Source: Micropterix aruncella
Lineage: Eukaryota > Arthropoda > Insecta > Lepidoptera > Micropterigidae
Direction: 5' to 3'
Assembly: GCA_944548615.1 (NCBI GenBank)
Contig: OX155963.1
Location: forward strand, 32,618,412-32,682,411
Length of the DNA stretch: 64,000 nt
The notes under the pieces were generated by a model. It was not told the origin of the DNA and searched no databases. It was given only the letters and a program-made list of their open reading frames with translations. The position numbers were made by a program, and so were the translations under genes. The stretch's first letter is position 1; the number at the start of each line of letters is the position of its first letter. Shown one piece after another: positions 11,316-22,229 of this stretch.

Positions 11316-11591
11316 CTATTGTTTGTTTGTTTATACTCTTTATTGTGAAAATGTCACAATGTGCGGGTTTATTATCATATGACAATCTATTACAACCAAC
11401 CCTACTATGACGTTATATGTATGTGTGCGTGTAACATGTGTGTAAGTGTGTGTCTTGTTATTGCATTCGATCGACAGAATTGAAAATGAAATTCCGTTAA
11501 TTCGATCCCAACGGAAAATGGTGGCCCAGCTGGGAATCGAACCCGGGACCTTACAATGTAAGATCAGGCGACCTAACCACTATGCCACCGG
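11316..11591 (-). mobile_element. tRNA-derived SINE, minus strand
   Basis: Read on the minus strand, the head (11591-11520) has a pol III A-box-like TGGCATAGTGG and a B-box-like GGTTCGATTCC, followed by a tRNA-unrelated body with 'ttttccgttgggat' and a tail near 11316-11340. Two related copies lie at 59532 and 62999 on the plus strand. The anticodon arm is not preserved well enough to be a tRNA gene. Confidence 0.75.
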
Positions 11592-11594
11592 GTC

Positions 11595-11770
11595 GTGGCA
11601 TAGTGGATAAGACCTCATGGAGCGGTTTACCCCCGCACCCGCCGCGGTTGCGGGCCCAAAGCGGCGGATATGTACCTATGTGCGCGGGTGAAAGCCGCTT
11701 CGTGAGTTCTAAGGCTGACCGCGGCCCGCGCGGTTCCACTAGTTGCCTGCAGCCGCCGCGACCGCAGTGA
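11595..11770 (+). repeat. SINE head fused to GC-rich repeat
   Basis: Begins 'gtggcatagtggataagacc', an A-box-like tRNA head lying head to head with the minus-strand SINE. It runs into 'ccgccgcggttgcgggccca', related to 11240-11263 and 11938-11950. No B box is seen. Probably a second, chimeric short element. Confidence 0.45.
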
Positions 11771-11783
11771 TTCTGCCACGATT

Positions 11784-11932
<149 letters not shown>

Positions 11933-12877
11933 GCGGGCCCGCAACCGCGGCGGGCGCTGGGGAAAACCGCGTCGTGAGATCTAAGCCTTAGTCGAAGTGA
12001 ACGAGGTAGACCAAACGGCAAGACAGCGGAATATTTAGGAATGACACATATTTTTTTGACTAAGCGGAGCAAGGTCCTTTTCAAGTCGATTATTCATCAT
12101 TTCGTCTGTTTGTTTGAAACGCAATTACGACCAAATGCGTTGTTTGATTTTCTTCAAATTCGGCAGGAATATTGAAGTCATTAAAAACGACGTATGTGTA
12201 AAGATTTTTATTTGTTCATGTCATTTTGAGATTGTGACTGTTTTAATGGGGAGTAAATAAAAAAAAACATTATCATGCGACATCAAAATTAAGAGTAGAT
12301 CGAGTCGACAAATATTATATTTTTAAATAAAATTGTAAATATACGCAAAATGGAGGAATAATAACATATTTTATACCTTATTCGTATTCAAACAAGCATA
12401 CGGGTACCGACCCGTATCTTTCACGCAAAAAAACTTGCTGGTCATTAGAACTCTAATTTAACTGAATCAATTAGGCCAGGCCCCATTCGGGTATTTAAAA
12501 ATCGGATAATTGGATTCTTTTCGAAAAAAGGATCTAATTTTAATAATTACTGTATGTATATTAAAAAGGAGAGAAAAGAAACTATTAAAAAAGAGCTTTT
12601 AAATAATTTCTTTGCCAAATGTTACTTGCCGAACAATCCAGTTTCTGGGCTAAGATCTTAGCTTTTCACAAAGAATTGGGCCCGATATTGGGTTTCCCAT
12701 AAAACGTTACTGCAAAAACTATTTAAAAATGGCATCTTTTATATCTTTGTTTGTTGCTGCCTTCGTTGATTTTCTTGAAGAACTTCCACCTTTGTTTTCA
12801 AACACCGACACGTAATAAAAAATGTGTAGGTTTGGCGAATCGCAGTAAATTTCCGTTTGAATTCTTTTCGTCTCAAT
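11933..12877. other. GC-rich repeat end then AT-rich DNA
   Basis: 11933-11988 is the inverted partner of 11213-11263. The remainder is AT-rich with nothing I recognise except a stretch at 12505-12515 ('ggataattgg') that is shared with the end at 12911-12920. Confidence 0.4.
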
Positions 12878-12931
12878 TTTGGATAACTAGCGATTCGGAT
12901 AGTCGAAGTTCGGATAATTGGAGTTCTACTG
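12878..12931. mobile_element. Possible pogo/Tigger-like transposon end
   Basis: Reading inward on the minus strand from 12931 gives CAGTAGAACTCCAATTATCC, followed by TA outside. This resembles terminal inverted repeats of the pogo/Tigger group of Tc1-mariner elements, whose target duplication is TA. I could not find the matching inverted end, so this is a single orphan end. Confidence 0.35.
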
Positions 12932-13284
12932 TACAACATAAATCACAAGAGTTGTAAAAAAAATATTCTGTTCAACTTTGTAAAAGCTGATTACACCATA
13001 TATTAAAGCATAAATTAATACCCAAACATTGAAACGAAATGGAGAATAAACTAGCTTAGCATCTGTTACCGGCTTTAATCTAAGCTTTAGTTTAATTATT
13101 GTTTAGCAATACACTGACAAAAGGCGAAGCTGGATTGGCGTGACTTGTTATAATGTTGCCACATGACTGAATATATAAAAATGTGTTATTTTGTATTATG
13201 TACAAAAAAAATATGATAAGGAATGATAGCGTTATTGCAATGCGCATTTACGAGATACAAATAATCACTACATTTTGCCATGTA
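12932..13284. other. AT-rich DNA, nothing recognised
   Basis: No coding or RNA signature and no repeat boundary seen. Confidence 0.5.
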
Positions 13285-13754
13285 AGTATAAAGCCTTGGC
13301 CAAAAGTATTGTGCAGAATTATATTTTTATAGATTTTGGCAATTATCTTGGTTTTTTTTTGGGATTGTATTATTTAGTTTTTTTTCAGTTTGTCATTAAT
13401 TTCTTTGGATAATTTAGATAACAGGGAAGATTTTATTAGACGGGAAAACACCTGGCCGACACAAATCCGTAAATCGTTGTTTATTTCGCAAGACCCTAAT
13501 TTGCCGTCTTTGCTCGTTTTGGGAAAGCGCTTGCATCAGTGCTTTGTGGTTATTTCATCCATTTGAAGTTAATCTTATTGGCTCCATAATGTCGAAAAAA
13601 AAATAACTTCGGCTTACGAATCCAGTTTTTAAACGAACGATGAAAATCGCAAGGCAAATTTGCTAATACTATAAAATGCTCGCGCTGTGCCGTATTTAAA
13701 TCTGCTATCAAACGCTTCCAAGAAGCCAAGTCTCAAAAGACTAAAAACAATGGG
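13285..13754 (+). pseudogene. Tc1-like transposon, 5' part with HTH remnant
   Basis: A Tc1-like terminal word, 'ggccaaaagtattgtg', is at 13296-13311. At about 13660-13750 the plus strand reads TIKCSRCAVFKSAIKRFQEA, matching the pattern of the second helix-turn-helix of Tc1 transposases (paired-like DNA-binding domain). It is cut at about 13755 by a GC-rich modular repeat. The catalytic part resumes at 14446. Confidence 0.6.
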
Positions 13755-14445
13755 GCGATGTCACCTACAGCGGGCGAACCCGTCACCCCAGGCTGGTATA
13801 ATGATATATGATCGTTCTTTAAGCCGCGGGATGAGCGTAGACACTTAGAAGCATATACAGCATACTATCAAGCTCCGCCAGTAAGCCCGTAAGAGTCCAA
13901 CGGCTTACGTGAGAAGACGGACTCTGAGAAGCATCCAGCTGGCCATCCCGCCCCTGACTACCAGTTATGGCTGGATTTCACCGTCTACCGGTCTGGTTAC
14001 GGGTCCGAGGTCGCTTGCGCGGTTCCTAATGTAAGCGGTAATTTAGTTTGACTCATCACTGACCGATGTATCCTTTGCACAAATTTTCACGCGGGATCGG
14101 GTAGCTGATAGGTCGTTTCAAGAGCGGCTGTCATTAGGCCAACAGCCATCCCCGCTCTATAGGAAACAAAGTCGATTCCATACTCCCCGGTCATCAGTCG
14201 GAATACACATCCGATTGGCTGACGCCGCACGATACGCAAACCGTCCAGGTTGGTCCGAAGAACGACTCCCAGCGGAAACTGACCCACCGGGCACAGAGTC
14301 CTTACCAGGTCCGAACTTCTACTTGGAGGCTACCGGATGGGTGTTCACCCGTGAGTTCCAAGAATCCAGAATACAGCGCGTCATTATGACGCGCCGATCA
14401 ACAAAAAAAAACAGCGCGTCCTAATGGCCTCATTAACGCCCTAAG
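13755..14445 (+). repeat. GC-rich modular repeat (C-A) inside the Tc1-like element
   Basis: Starts 'gtcacctacagcgggcgaac', the usual left end of module C, and ends 'catt.acgccctaa', the usual right end of module A. It is about 690 bp long and more diverged than the 9.7, 36 and 43 kb copies. Its borders coincide with the break in the Tc1-like transposase. I could not identify a clear target duplication. Confidence 0.6.
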
Positions 14446-14765
14446 GGCAGGCAGACATAGGACAGTCCAGAAAGGATGACCTCAGACCGTGAGGACCGAA
14501 TATTGATAAGAGAGTCTTTGAAAACCCGAAAGAAACTTCTTTCGAGCTTGCTACTGCTTCGTTTGTGGAAATTGGAGACCGGTGCCAGTACAGCGAGGAG
14601 AAGACTCGCAGATTCTGGTCTGAAAGGCAGTAAAGTAGGAAAAACCACGGCTCTCTAAAAAGAACAAGAATTGTCGGCTAGATTGAGCTGTGAGTTATCA
14701 ACATTGGACAGAGGAAAATTGGGTTAATATTGTGTGGTCCGACGAGTCAAATTTTGAGGTATATA
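14446..14765 (+). pseudogene. Tc1-like transposase, central remnant
   Basis: The frame from 14476 starts MTSDREDRILIRESLKTRKK, then shifts by an indel near 14533-14545. It returns with ARRRLADSGLKG and then, after a stop near 14656, with a stretch ending HWTEENWVNIVWSDESNF. The WSDE motif carries the second catalytic aspartate of the DDE domain. The third catalytic residue and C-terminus are missing because the element ends at about 14765. At least one frameshift and two stops make it dead. Together with 13660-13750 it is one transposase split by the GC-rich repeat. Confidence 0.75.
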
Positions 14766-14841
14766 TTGTTTTATCCCTCTCTGTTATAAACATGGGTTAA
14801 ATAATAATATCAAAATGTTTCACTCGAAATAATATTCAAAT

Positions 14842-15308
14842 TCTAAAGTAGAACTTTCCTAAAAAAACAGGTTCTTGATACTCCTGGTGTAATTGCCGTA
14901 TCCAAAGATTTAGTACGAATGATATATTTCGCATTCACCCATAACTTACTAGCATACGGAATCAAAGCTAGGGGTGGACCCTCACTGCAAACACTTGATC
15001 CTCTAATTAAGGCCCAAAAGTTGCTACTAAGAGTAATACACAAAAAACCCTTCCGGTATTCTTCTCAGAGCTTGTACAAGGAATCTAAAGTACTTGACGT
15101 TCGTCAAATATACGCTAAGGTAGTCCTACTCTACTACCATAATCATGAGAATTATCATCTATATTCAACACACCATAAAGGAACACGAGTAACAACAACC
15201 AGGCAGCACTTAATCCAAAAAAAGAGAACAAGTTTTGCACAAAAACACTTTTCTAACATTGCTCCTCGACTGTTCAACAAAAGGAATAGTGTTTTCCTGC
15301 AGGACTGA
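14842..15308 (+). pseudogene. CR1/jockey-like LINE C-terminal remnant
   Basis: The frame at 14919-15306 has the post-RT pattern of this LINE group: LLAYGIKARGGPS, QKLLLRVIHKKPFRYSS, SLYKESKVLDVRQIYAKVVL, and TSFAQKHFSNIAPRLFN. The RT catalytic domain and endonuclease are absent and the frame ends early. The element is 5'-truncated. A second tail of the same clade follows at 15541. Confidence 0.7.
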
Positions 15309-15540
15309 AATCTAGGACTAGTCATGGCGTAAAGAAAAACCTAACTAAGTTACTTTTGACTATGGGTCGACAAGAAACGGAGACATTAATAGCATATATT
15401 AAAATAGAGGACGTTTTGTGAGATATATGTATATACCTATACATAATATTATTTTATATTTATTTATAAAGTATATGTTTATTTATGTATGTACGTGTAT
15501 ATTTATATGTATATATAAGTATAATTGGATGGGGTTGATG

Positions 15541-16545
15541 TGGTGAAACCCTACTAGAGCCATTGCAAGTTGCGCAAAAATTTATATTAAAAATTATTCT
15601 ACGTAGACCATATCGCCATCCCACTAATTAACTTTATAAGGAAGCTAAAGTTCTTGATTGTAGGTAACTTTTTCTAAAAACTTCCCTCAAAGAAAAAATT
15701 TTTGGACAATAACTCAAATTTAGGAATAATTCAGAACCGGCGACCAACGCGACAAGTTTTAGAAAATAGCTTAGTAATACCCAGAAGGAAAACATCATTT
15801 GGACAAAGACATTACTCTTTCATTGCGCCGAGATTTTACAATCTGATCAATATGGAAGTAAAAATGAATTTGACATTTAGGGAATTCAAAAATAAATTAA
15901 AGAAATGGTTATCGAATCATGACAGAGTAACCATACATCAAATGTTAGAAATAATAGTATAATAAAACTTAGGTGCACACATTATTAACATATTTTTAAA
16001 CATATATGTATGTTGAGTATATTTTAACATTGAGCTAACTACCAAAAATTATTTGACTGACAATGAATTATACTTTTTAGACTAGGAATTTTCATATTAA
16101 ATCATGTATTACTTAACATATATTAAATATTAATGACTGTTTCTTTCTTTTCTCACATATAACTTTAGTTATATTATTTAATCGAATTTTATATTATATT
16201 TATTGTCGATTAATTAATGGAATTGCATTTTATTTATTATATTATTTTTTAATATTTTTTAAGTATATATTTTTTTAATTTCATTCTGAAGACCACATTT
16301 TAGGGCAATTTAGTGTCATTAGCTTTTTACTAAAACTTGTACATTTGTAAGCAACTAAGCAATCAAGCAAACTTGATTGTAATATTGGAGTCCTGTCCAC
16401 CCTAGAACGGGCTAGTTCCAGTTGAGTGACAGAAACAAATAAGCAAAGGGTTAAGGTCTTTTGCCATTCGGTTCCTGTTATTTTTGTAAGCTAATCAATG
16501 TTTTATAGTAATTAATTCTTAAATAAAATAAATAAAATAATTTAA
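15541..16545 (+). mobile_element. LINE 3' end with long tail (tail family T, copy 1)
   Basis: 15550-15960 encodes a decayed C-terminal end; its last part, in the frame 15702-15959, has TSFGQRHYSFIAPRFYNLIN followed by a basic helix and stop. The 3' untranslated tail runs to about 16530 and contains 'gtcctgtccaccctagaacg'. It ends in AAATAAATAAAATAA repeats. The same tail recurs at 22230-23110, 24200-24695 (inverted) and 52275-53215 (inverted). Confidence 0.75.
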
Positions 16546-17345
16546 AAAATACCGGTTTAACCGAATACTATTAGGTATTCGGCTCAACGCATGATTGCTT
16601 CAGTATGGCAGCACCGTCGTAGTAATTAGAACCTGTCTAAGATCCATCATCAAGGCCGACCGGTCGGCCAATCGGACGCGACCTTGACACGACACCGCGC
16701 AAAACGTCACGAGCCAGTACGACGACCGACGATCTCCAGCAGTCGTAATGTTGACGTTTTGCAAAAACGACTGTTTCTTCACGATGCGAGAGAAAAAAAT
16801 GGCCCTCTATAAAAATGTTTGTCGGACCTCCTCCACGTATTTGACATTGGTATAAATATTTATTGAGAGCAGGCCGATAAAAATGGCGATACAGTTCTTA
16901 AGTCGATATATCGTCGCCTTACAATTATAACTCGATTACTCGATTTTAGTAGTTCTGAGATGAACGCGTTTTAATGTTTATTTAAAGTTTCTACCAGATA
17001 AATCTACATATCGATTTTTAGAGTTACAGCTGGAGCTGATTTTCAACTTATCAACCACCGTTAAAACTCCTAAGGGCGGGGGAATTTCAGTAATCTGGTT
17101 TTAAGGGAATATAAAGTTGATATTTTTTACATCTTCTGGCATAGTACTTATCTCAAAAATGCCAATTTTCGAGTTATCAAGTTATAATTTTAAAGCGGAC
17201 GATATGACAGTTACCTAAGGAATCAAATGCTACATCCTGTGAATAATACTAAATCGTTAGCTTAATGGGTCATGTTCTAAATGTATTGCAGATATTAAAT
17301 TCATGCGAGAATTCACTCCAAATGCAAAGAATACCTATATTTAGC
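16546..17345. other. Unassigned DNA with a GC-richer patch
   Basis: 16580-16780 is GC-richer, with the palindrome-like 'gaccggtcggcc', but has no recognisable protein. The remainder is AT-rich. Confidence 0.4.
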
Positions 17346-17503
17346 CTATATAGAAGCTCAGTTGGGATTTAGGAATGGGTTACTTACAAGGGATGCCCTG
17401 TTTTGTATAGAAATACTAATTCAATGATGTCATAACAAAAACGAAGATGTATATGCCTGGTTTATGGACTACGAGAAGGAATTCGATAGAGTTCAACGTA
17501 TTC
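17346..17503 (+). pseudogene. RTE-like reverse transcriptase fragment
   Basis: The plus strand reads QLGFRNGLLTRDALF, then about 14 codons later AWFMDYEKEFDRVQR. These match the QFGFR...RDA and FxDYxKAFD motifs (RT motif A, carrying the first catalytic aspartate) of RTE-clade LINEs. One stop codon lies between. The flanks do not continue the domain. Dead fragment. Confidence 0.65.
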
Positions 17504-17618
17504 ATATTCATTTTATTAGTATACTGGTATACAAGTCAGATACAGATTAGCAAACACCCATACAGATTAGTAAACAAACATTTTTTTCTATCGCAATGAA
17601 AAATAAAAATAAACATAA

Positions 17619-17925
17619 GGGGCTCTCTAGACGATCAATCATGCTTGTCAAGCATCGCGTTGCGGGCTGGGAAAGGATCGTAAACCACAGTAAATAGGCA
17701 AATATTTAAAAAAAATATTTTTCAGAAATGCCTAATTTTGCAGTTTATACCAGGAAGTCACGTTAATTAGACGTAATTGATCGTGCCTCCCTGGTATAAA
17801 AGTACAAAATTAGGCATTATTGGTAAATATTTAAAAAAAATATTTGCATATTTCCTGCGGTTTATGATCCCTCCTAGCCCGCGACACGATGCTTGACAAG
17901 CATGATTGATCGACTAGAGAGCCCC
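17619..17925. mobile_element. Foldback MITE with ~135-bp inverted repeats
   Basis: The left arm (17619-17755) and right arm (17790-17925) are near-perfect inverted copies. They begin GGGGCTCTCTAG and include 'gatcaatcatgcttgtcaag' and, at the inner end, 'gcctaattttg' and 'taccagg'. The unpaired centre is only about 35 bp. The flanks are TAA on the left and TAC on the right, compatible with a mutated 3-bp PIF/Harbinger-type duplication, but this is weak. No coding capacity. Confidence 0.75.
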
Positions 17926-18089
17926 TACGAAAGAAAACACAAGAATAATGTAAAAAGAGGAAATACAATATAAAATGCCAAGAGATCATTAAACACTTAG
18001 CCACCGAATCATTTTAGAATTCACTCGAGTAATATTCCATACTAAGCTTACAAAGGTCCTGCAGAAGATTTGAATGGATAGCAGAGACA
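17926..18089. other. Unassigned DNA
   Basis: Nothing recognised. Confidence 0.4.
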
Positions 18090-18305
18090 TACGATTACCG
18101 GCCGCGCCAGATATCTCGGTCCCTCGCCCACATACTCAGATCACATGACAGTATTGCATTTATTAAACACCGATGCACTGATACTAAAAAGAGAATGATT
18201 CATATCCCCTTTTCGTATCAGTGCATTGGCGTTCAATCAAAGCAATACGTGTGATCTCAGCATGTAGGCGAGGAGAGAGAAATTTGGCTCGGCCTATACG
18301 TATCC
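18090..18305. mobile_element. Foldback element, imperfect inverted arms
   Basis: The left arm (about 18097-18187) and right arm (about 18213-18290) are imperfect inverted repeats. Shared words include 'ctcgcc.ac.t.ctcagatcac' on the left against 'gtgatct.ag.atgt.ggcgag' on the right, and 'atgcactgatac' against 'gtatcagtgcat'. The short unpaired centre is about 25 bp. No coding capacity; MITE-like. Confidence 0.6.
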
Positions 18306-18762
18306 AATACAGTAGCCAATCTTATTGGAACCAATCAGCCGCAAGATGGATTCGATTATATGGGAGAAGAAGTTATAAATCAACGACATGTATTTTTGTT
18401 TCAATATAACATCTATATAAATATAACATCTATATCACAAAGACATCAAAAATCATGATTTATTTTGCATACATTATTATTATAAATCAATTATTTAAGC
18501 AACTATGAGATTAAATTTCTATTTATTAATTAAACAATTTCAAAAAAAACATAAAAATAATCAAAGAAAAACTTTAAAATGACGATTTAGAACTAAAACA
18601 CGAAAACTAGATTTTGGTTTTGTCTTTGTCTGAGAGCTTAACAATAACCTGTTTAAAAATCCTGGTTTGTAACTCGCATGGGCATTTTTCGCGTGTTTCT
18701 TAACCGAAACGATTTGACGTCTATATTTCGCGCAACTACAGCTTCTTTTGTAGTCTGTCCGA
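18306..18762. other. AT-rich DNA, nothing recognised
   Basis: No coding or RNA signature seen. Confidence 0.5.
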
Positions 18763-19428
18763 TGCGTAATATTGCATAACTAGAGTTGTCAACTGCAACG
18801 GGCTAGCCCGTCACCTCGGGAAGTTTTAACGATTAGTCGTTCTGTCTCCCTGAAGTGAGCGCAGAAGGCTTGGACAAAACAGTCCACCGCCAAGCTCCGC
18901 GAGATAGTCAGGAGTGTTACCCAGCGGGCTTACACTCACGCCCTTGATTCCAATTGAGACCAGATTACTCCGATCTCTCGATTGGTTACGAGTTCGAGGT
19001 CGATTGCGGGGTCCTCTCCCTTACGAAGCGGTGAAACGGGTGTATACCAAATATATCGCGGACCACGGCATCCTTTGCCCGGCTGTTCACCCAGGATCGG
19101 GTAGCCGATGGTCGTTTCAAGAGCAGTCGCCCGTAAGGTCCGAAACCACCACCGCTCTTTTGGGAACAGTACTGCTTCCAGACTCCCCCGACTGTAAGTC
19201 AGAATGCACAATCGATTGGATTACGCCGCACGGTGCGCAGACCGCCCAGGAGCGCCAGAAGGTTGACTCCTAGGGGAAACTAGCCCTAAGGCCAGAGTCC
19301 TGCCCGGGCTCGCACTTTACGCGTGGACGCCGCCGGATGGGTGTTAACTCGGGAGTGTGACCAATCCAGAACAGAATGGGTTTCGTGGCTAACTCAGCAA
19401 GGGACCATTAGCTGCGTAATATTGCATA
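18763..19428 (+). repeat. GC-rich modular repeat monomer (C-A) with 16-bp target duplication
   Basis: A single C module followed by an A module (18779-19412, 634 bp) lies between two perfect copies of TGCGTAATATTGCATA (18763-18778 and 19413-19428). This is the cleanest view of a complete unit. A duplication of this length suggests target-primed (retroposon-like) insertion. The unit has no poly-A tail that I can see. A degenerate pol III B-box-like word (GGTTGACTCC) is at about 19261. Open frames on both strands are the usual module shadows. Confidence 0.65.
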
Positions 19429-19529
19429 GCGGGCAATTAGTGCGTCATGTATGAGTATTGTGTGGACTGAAGCTGGCATATTGTACATTGGGTACCCCTT
19501 GGCAATTTCTTCGGCTGTTTACAAAGCAA

Positions 19530-20345
19530 ATTGCTCGAAAGCCGGGATGTTTATTTCGTAGCTAGAGGATATGGTTCTCAGCACGATTCCATATATCTCT
19601 ATGATGCTTCGGTTTATGCAAATAAGGACGAAACTCAGAAACCGAGCAGATCAAGAGCATTCTTACCATACGTCAAGGGCGTGACAGATCGAATAAGTAA
19701 GATGCTAAACAGATTCGATATAAAAACGATCTTCAAACCGACCCAAAATATAGCTCGATTTTTGAGGCCTTTAAAGGATGTAATACCACTGCAAACCCCG
19801 GGTGTGTATAAAGTCGAATGCAGTTGCGGTCTAGCCTACGTTGGACAAACGAAACGGCCCATAGCCACGCGACTGTCAGAACACATCAAAGCGTTCAGCG
19901 AGAAAAATCGGCGATCTGCGAACATATATTGGATAGCGGAAGTAACCACTGGATGCAGTTTCAAAATCCCATTGTGCTATCCAAAGAACAATTCTACTTT
20001 CCTCGCATGATCCGGGGAGCCATTGAAATAAGAAGAACCCCGAACTTTAACAGAGACGACGGTTACAAACTCTCTTCTACGTGGAACCCTCTTCTTAAAA
20101 TGTTCCCGCCGCCGAACGCCGAACGCCGAACGCAAAGACGTAAAACAGAATACAGTGAGTGTTGTGTGCAGGACGGATTTTCAAAATTCCCGCGCTCCGA
20201 GCCCGGCTCTCCACCACGGTTATAACCTACGCAGTGGCGCAAGCGGTACGCGGCCTACCCGCAAAACAACGGATTGACAGCTCTTCAGTCTACCCTGGAC
20301 AACGGCGACTGCAACGTCACCGAAACGTCGGGTGCTACAAATTTC
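19530..20345 (+). pseudogene. Penelope-like element, GIY-YIG endonuclease end
   Basis: The frame at 19531-20007 reads the linker typical of Penelope-like elements (PYVKGVTDRISKML, IFKPTQNIARFLRP), then the start of the GIY-YIG nuclease: GVYKVECSCGLAYVGQTKR, with the conserved Cys-x-Cys and arginine in RLSEH. A one-base shift near 19905-19912 moves the rest into another frame, reading HILDSGSNHWMQFQNP, LSKEQFYFPRMIRGAIEI and NFNRDDGYKLSSTWNP. The reverse transcriptase is absent. Non-coding tail to about 20345. A second copy is at 30935-32270. Confidence 0.8.
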
Positions 20346-21822
20346 ACGCGGTAAATTCGTTTTCTATCCTATTTATAGAATATATCCTAATCTTTACCTA
20401 TGTTAGGTTCAAGTTTATATAGTAACAAAATTAAGTTTAACAAGTACATTTATAAAAAAGTTTAAAAAACTGGACTGCCGTTACAGAAAGTGAACTTTCA
20501 TTACGGTTTATTAGTAAAATATTTGTGGTGTATGTATTTATCCATATAGATACATGTATATTTCTAAAATTTTCTTCATCAAACCTTTCATTTGACACTA
20601 AACACGATATATCAATGTTAATTTAATGACATTAGTACATTTAGACAATTACTTACTTGATATTTGGACAGTTAATGTAGCATATGACACTCGGGATGAC
20701 AAAATGGCTTATCGATAAAAGCTTTTACACATTAAACGAATATTTCTCATAATATTATATTGTAGGCATGCATTTTCATTTTCTTTTTACAATATTTCAA
20801 TCAGGAAGATAACACATTTTAAATTATATACATTTCGTATTTATAGGCGGATTTTTGATTATTCCTTGATTTAGATTTTTTCCTTAATTTTTTGTATTAT
20901 TGGTGAATTATTTTTAATAATTGTCTTCTACTGTTGGTTCTACTTATCCGGTCTGTTTAGATTTTTTTCAAGTTAAACCAGTGAAATAATTTTTTTTTTT
21001 TAATAAGATATTATAATTAGCAGATAAGTAAATTTAGCAGATAAGTAAATTTGTCAATCTGTTTTAATAACAGGTAATTGTGAGAGACATAGTTTTACGC
21101 ATTATCGCCATAAATGTACCACCACAATTTCGGTCAATAAATATATTTCTATTTCTATTTCTATTTCATAACGATTCTAAAATACCACACACTTCTAAAT
21201 TGGTTCAAGCGTTTAGAAGTTATGGTGGAAAAAAAAACGAAAAACATACATAGATGAATCCTGAATACATTACACTCCTTTTTTGTTGGACAGTCGTGTA
21301 AAAAGAAAGTTGCTGAGAAAGGAGGGGAATTGAGAAAAAGGAGTTGGACGATTATATGAATATATAGATATATGTACAATTGACAATTTCAGTGACTTCA
21401 ACAACAAGTGACAAGTGTCAATTTCAATGACTTGATTAAACGCTTTGACTTTGATCTATTCTGTACGAGTATTAACTCAGCTAGGCAGCGGCTGAACAGT
21501 GAATTCTTTAGCATTAATTGTTGAGTAATTTTGATGTATTTTTAATCGATAGCTTTAATTGAAAGGTCACATATGTTTCTACAACGTTACTTAAACGTGA
21601 AAACCTTTAATTGGGTCTCTGTTATCCTACTCCGTCTTTTTGTTTAATTATAATTAGCTGTTGGTTTTCCTAAAAATAAATAAATAAATAAATATAAATA
21701 CAGTAGTTAATGGATGATGGTTTGTGGATATATAGATATATAATATAAATACGTAATTTATTAAATATACAGACATTTTTAGTATTTTTACGAGTTTTTT
21801 TCGAATTTGGGCACCAGAAGGC
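20346..21822. other. AT-rich DNA with one small dispersed repeat
   Basis: Mostly featureless. At 21171-21226 a 57-bp segment containing 'cacacacttctaaattggtt' is an inverted near-copy of 34375-34435, downstream of an LTR-like repeat. (TATA)-type runs lie at 21350-21375 and 21720-21750. Confidence 0.45.
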
Positions 21823-22190
21823 TCACCAACACCAGGTAAAAATGTCTATAGTGGAGAAACTGGAATCGTATGTGGACAGCTGTAAGCGATAGTTTTTTCT
21901 GTAGTTAGTGTTGGCGCGAGAGAATTCAAACGTACGAGAATTGCGAACCAATCGCGGTGATACGAAAAAGGACAAGTTTTCTACGAGATAGGGACTATCT
22001 ATAACGTTGTGGATTATTTTATATAACAGTACCATGTAAGCCAGTGTGCGTCGATCTTCTATGGAACTTATACCGTGTCTAGTCTGCACTCGTATGTTGG
22101 AAGTCCCAAGCGTCCGCGAAAATTGATATGTTTTAGAAAACGCCTTTGAACGCCTTCTATTCTGCCTTCTATCCTGATATTAAGGAAGAG
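21823..22190 (-). pseudogene. Jockey-like LINE C-terminal remnant
   Basis: The minus strand encodes SIEDRRTLAYMVLLYKIIHN, then a PRLVRNSRTFEFSRANTNY stretch, and ends STIDIFTW. This is the conserved C-terminal layout of jockey/CR1-group RT proteins. Upstream on the minus strand (22180-22090) degraded codons continue with the GVQRRF pattern. A homologous, differently broken copy lies at 63465-63880. RT core missing. Confidence 0.7.
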
Positions 22191-22229
22191 AATCTGGTTT
22201 TCAGTTTAGTATATGGACACAAAGTCCAT

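Noticed and set aside
17160..17345. Upstream continuation of the RTE-like RT fragment
   Set aside because: I could not read conserved RT motifs on the plus strand before 17346.
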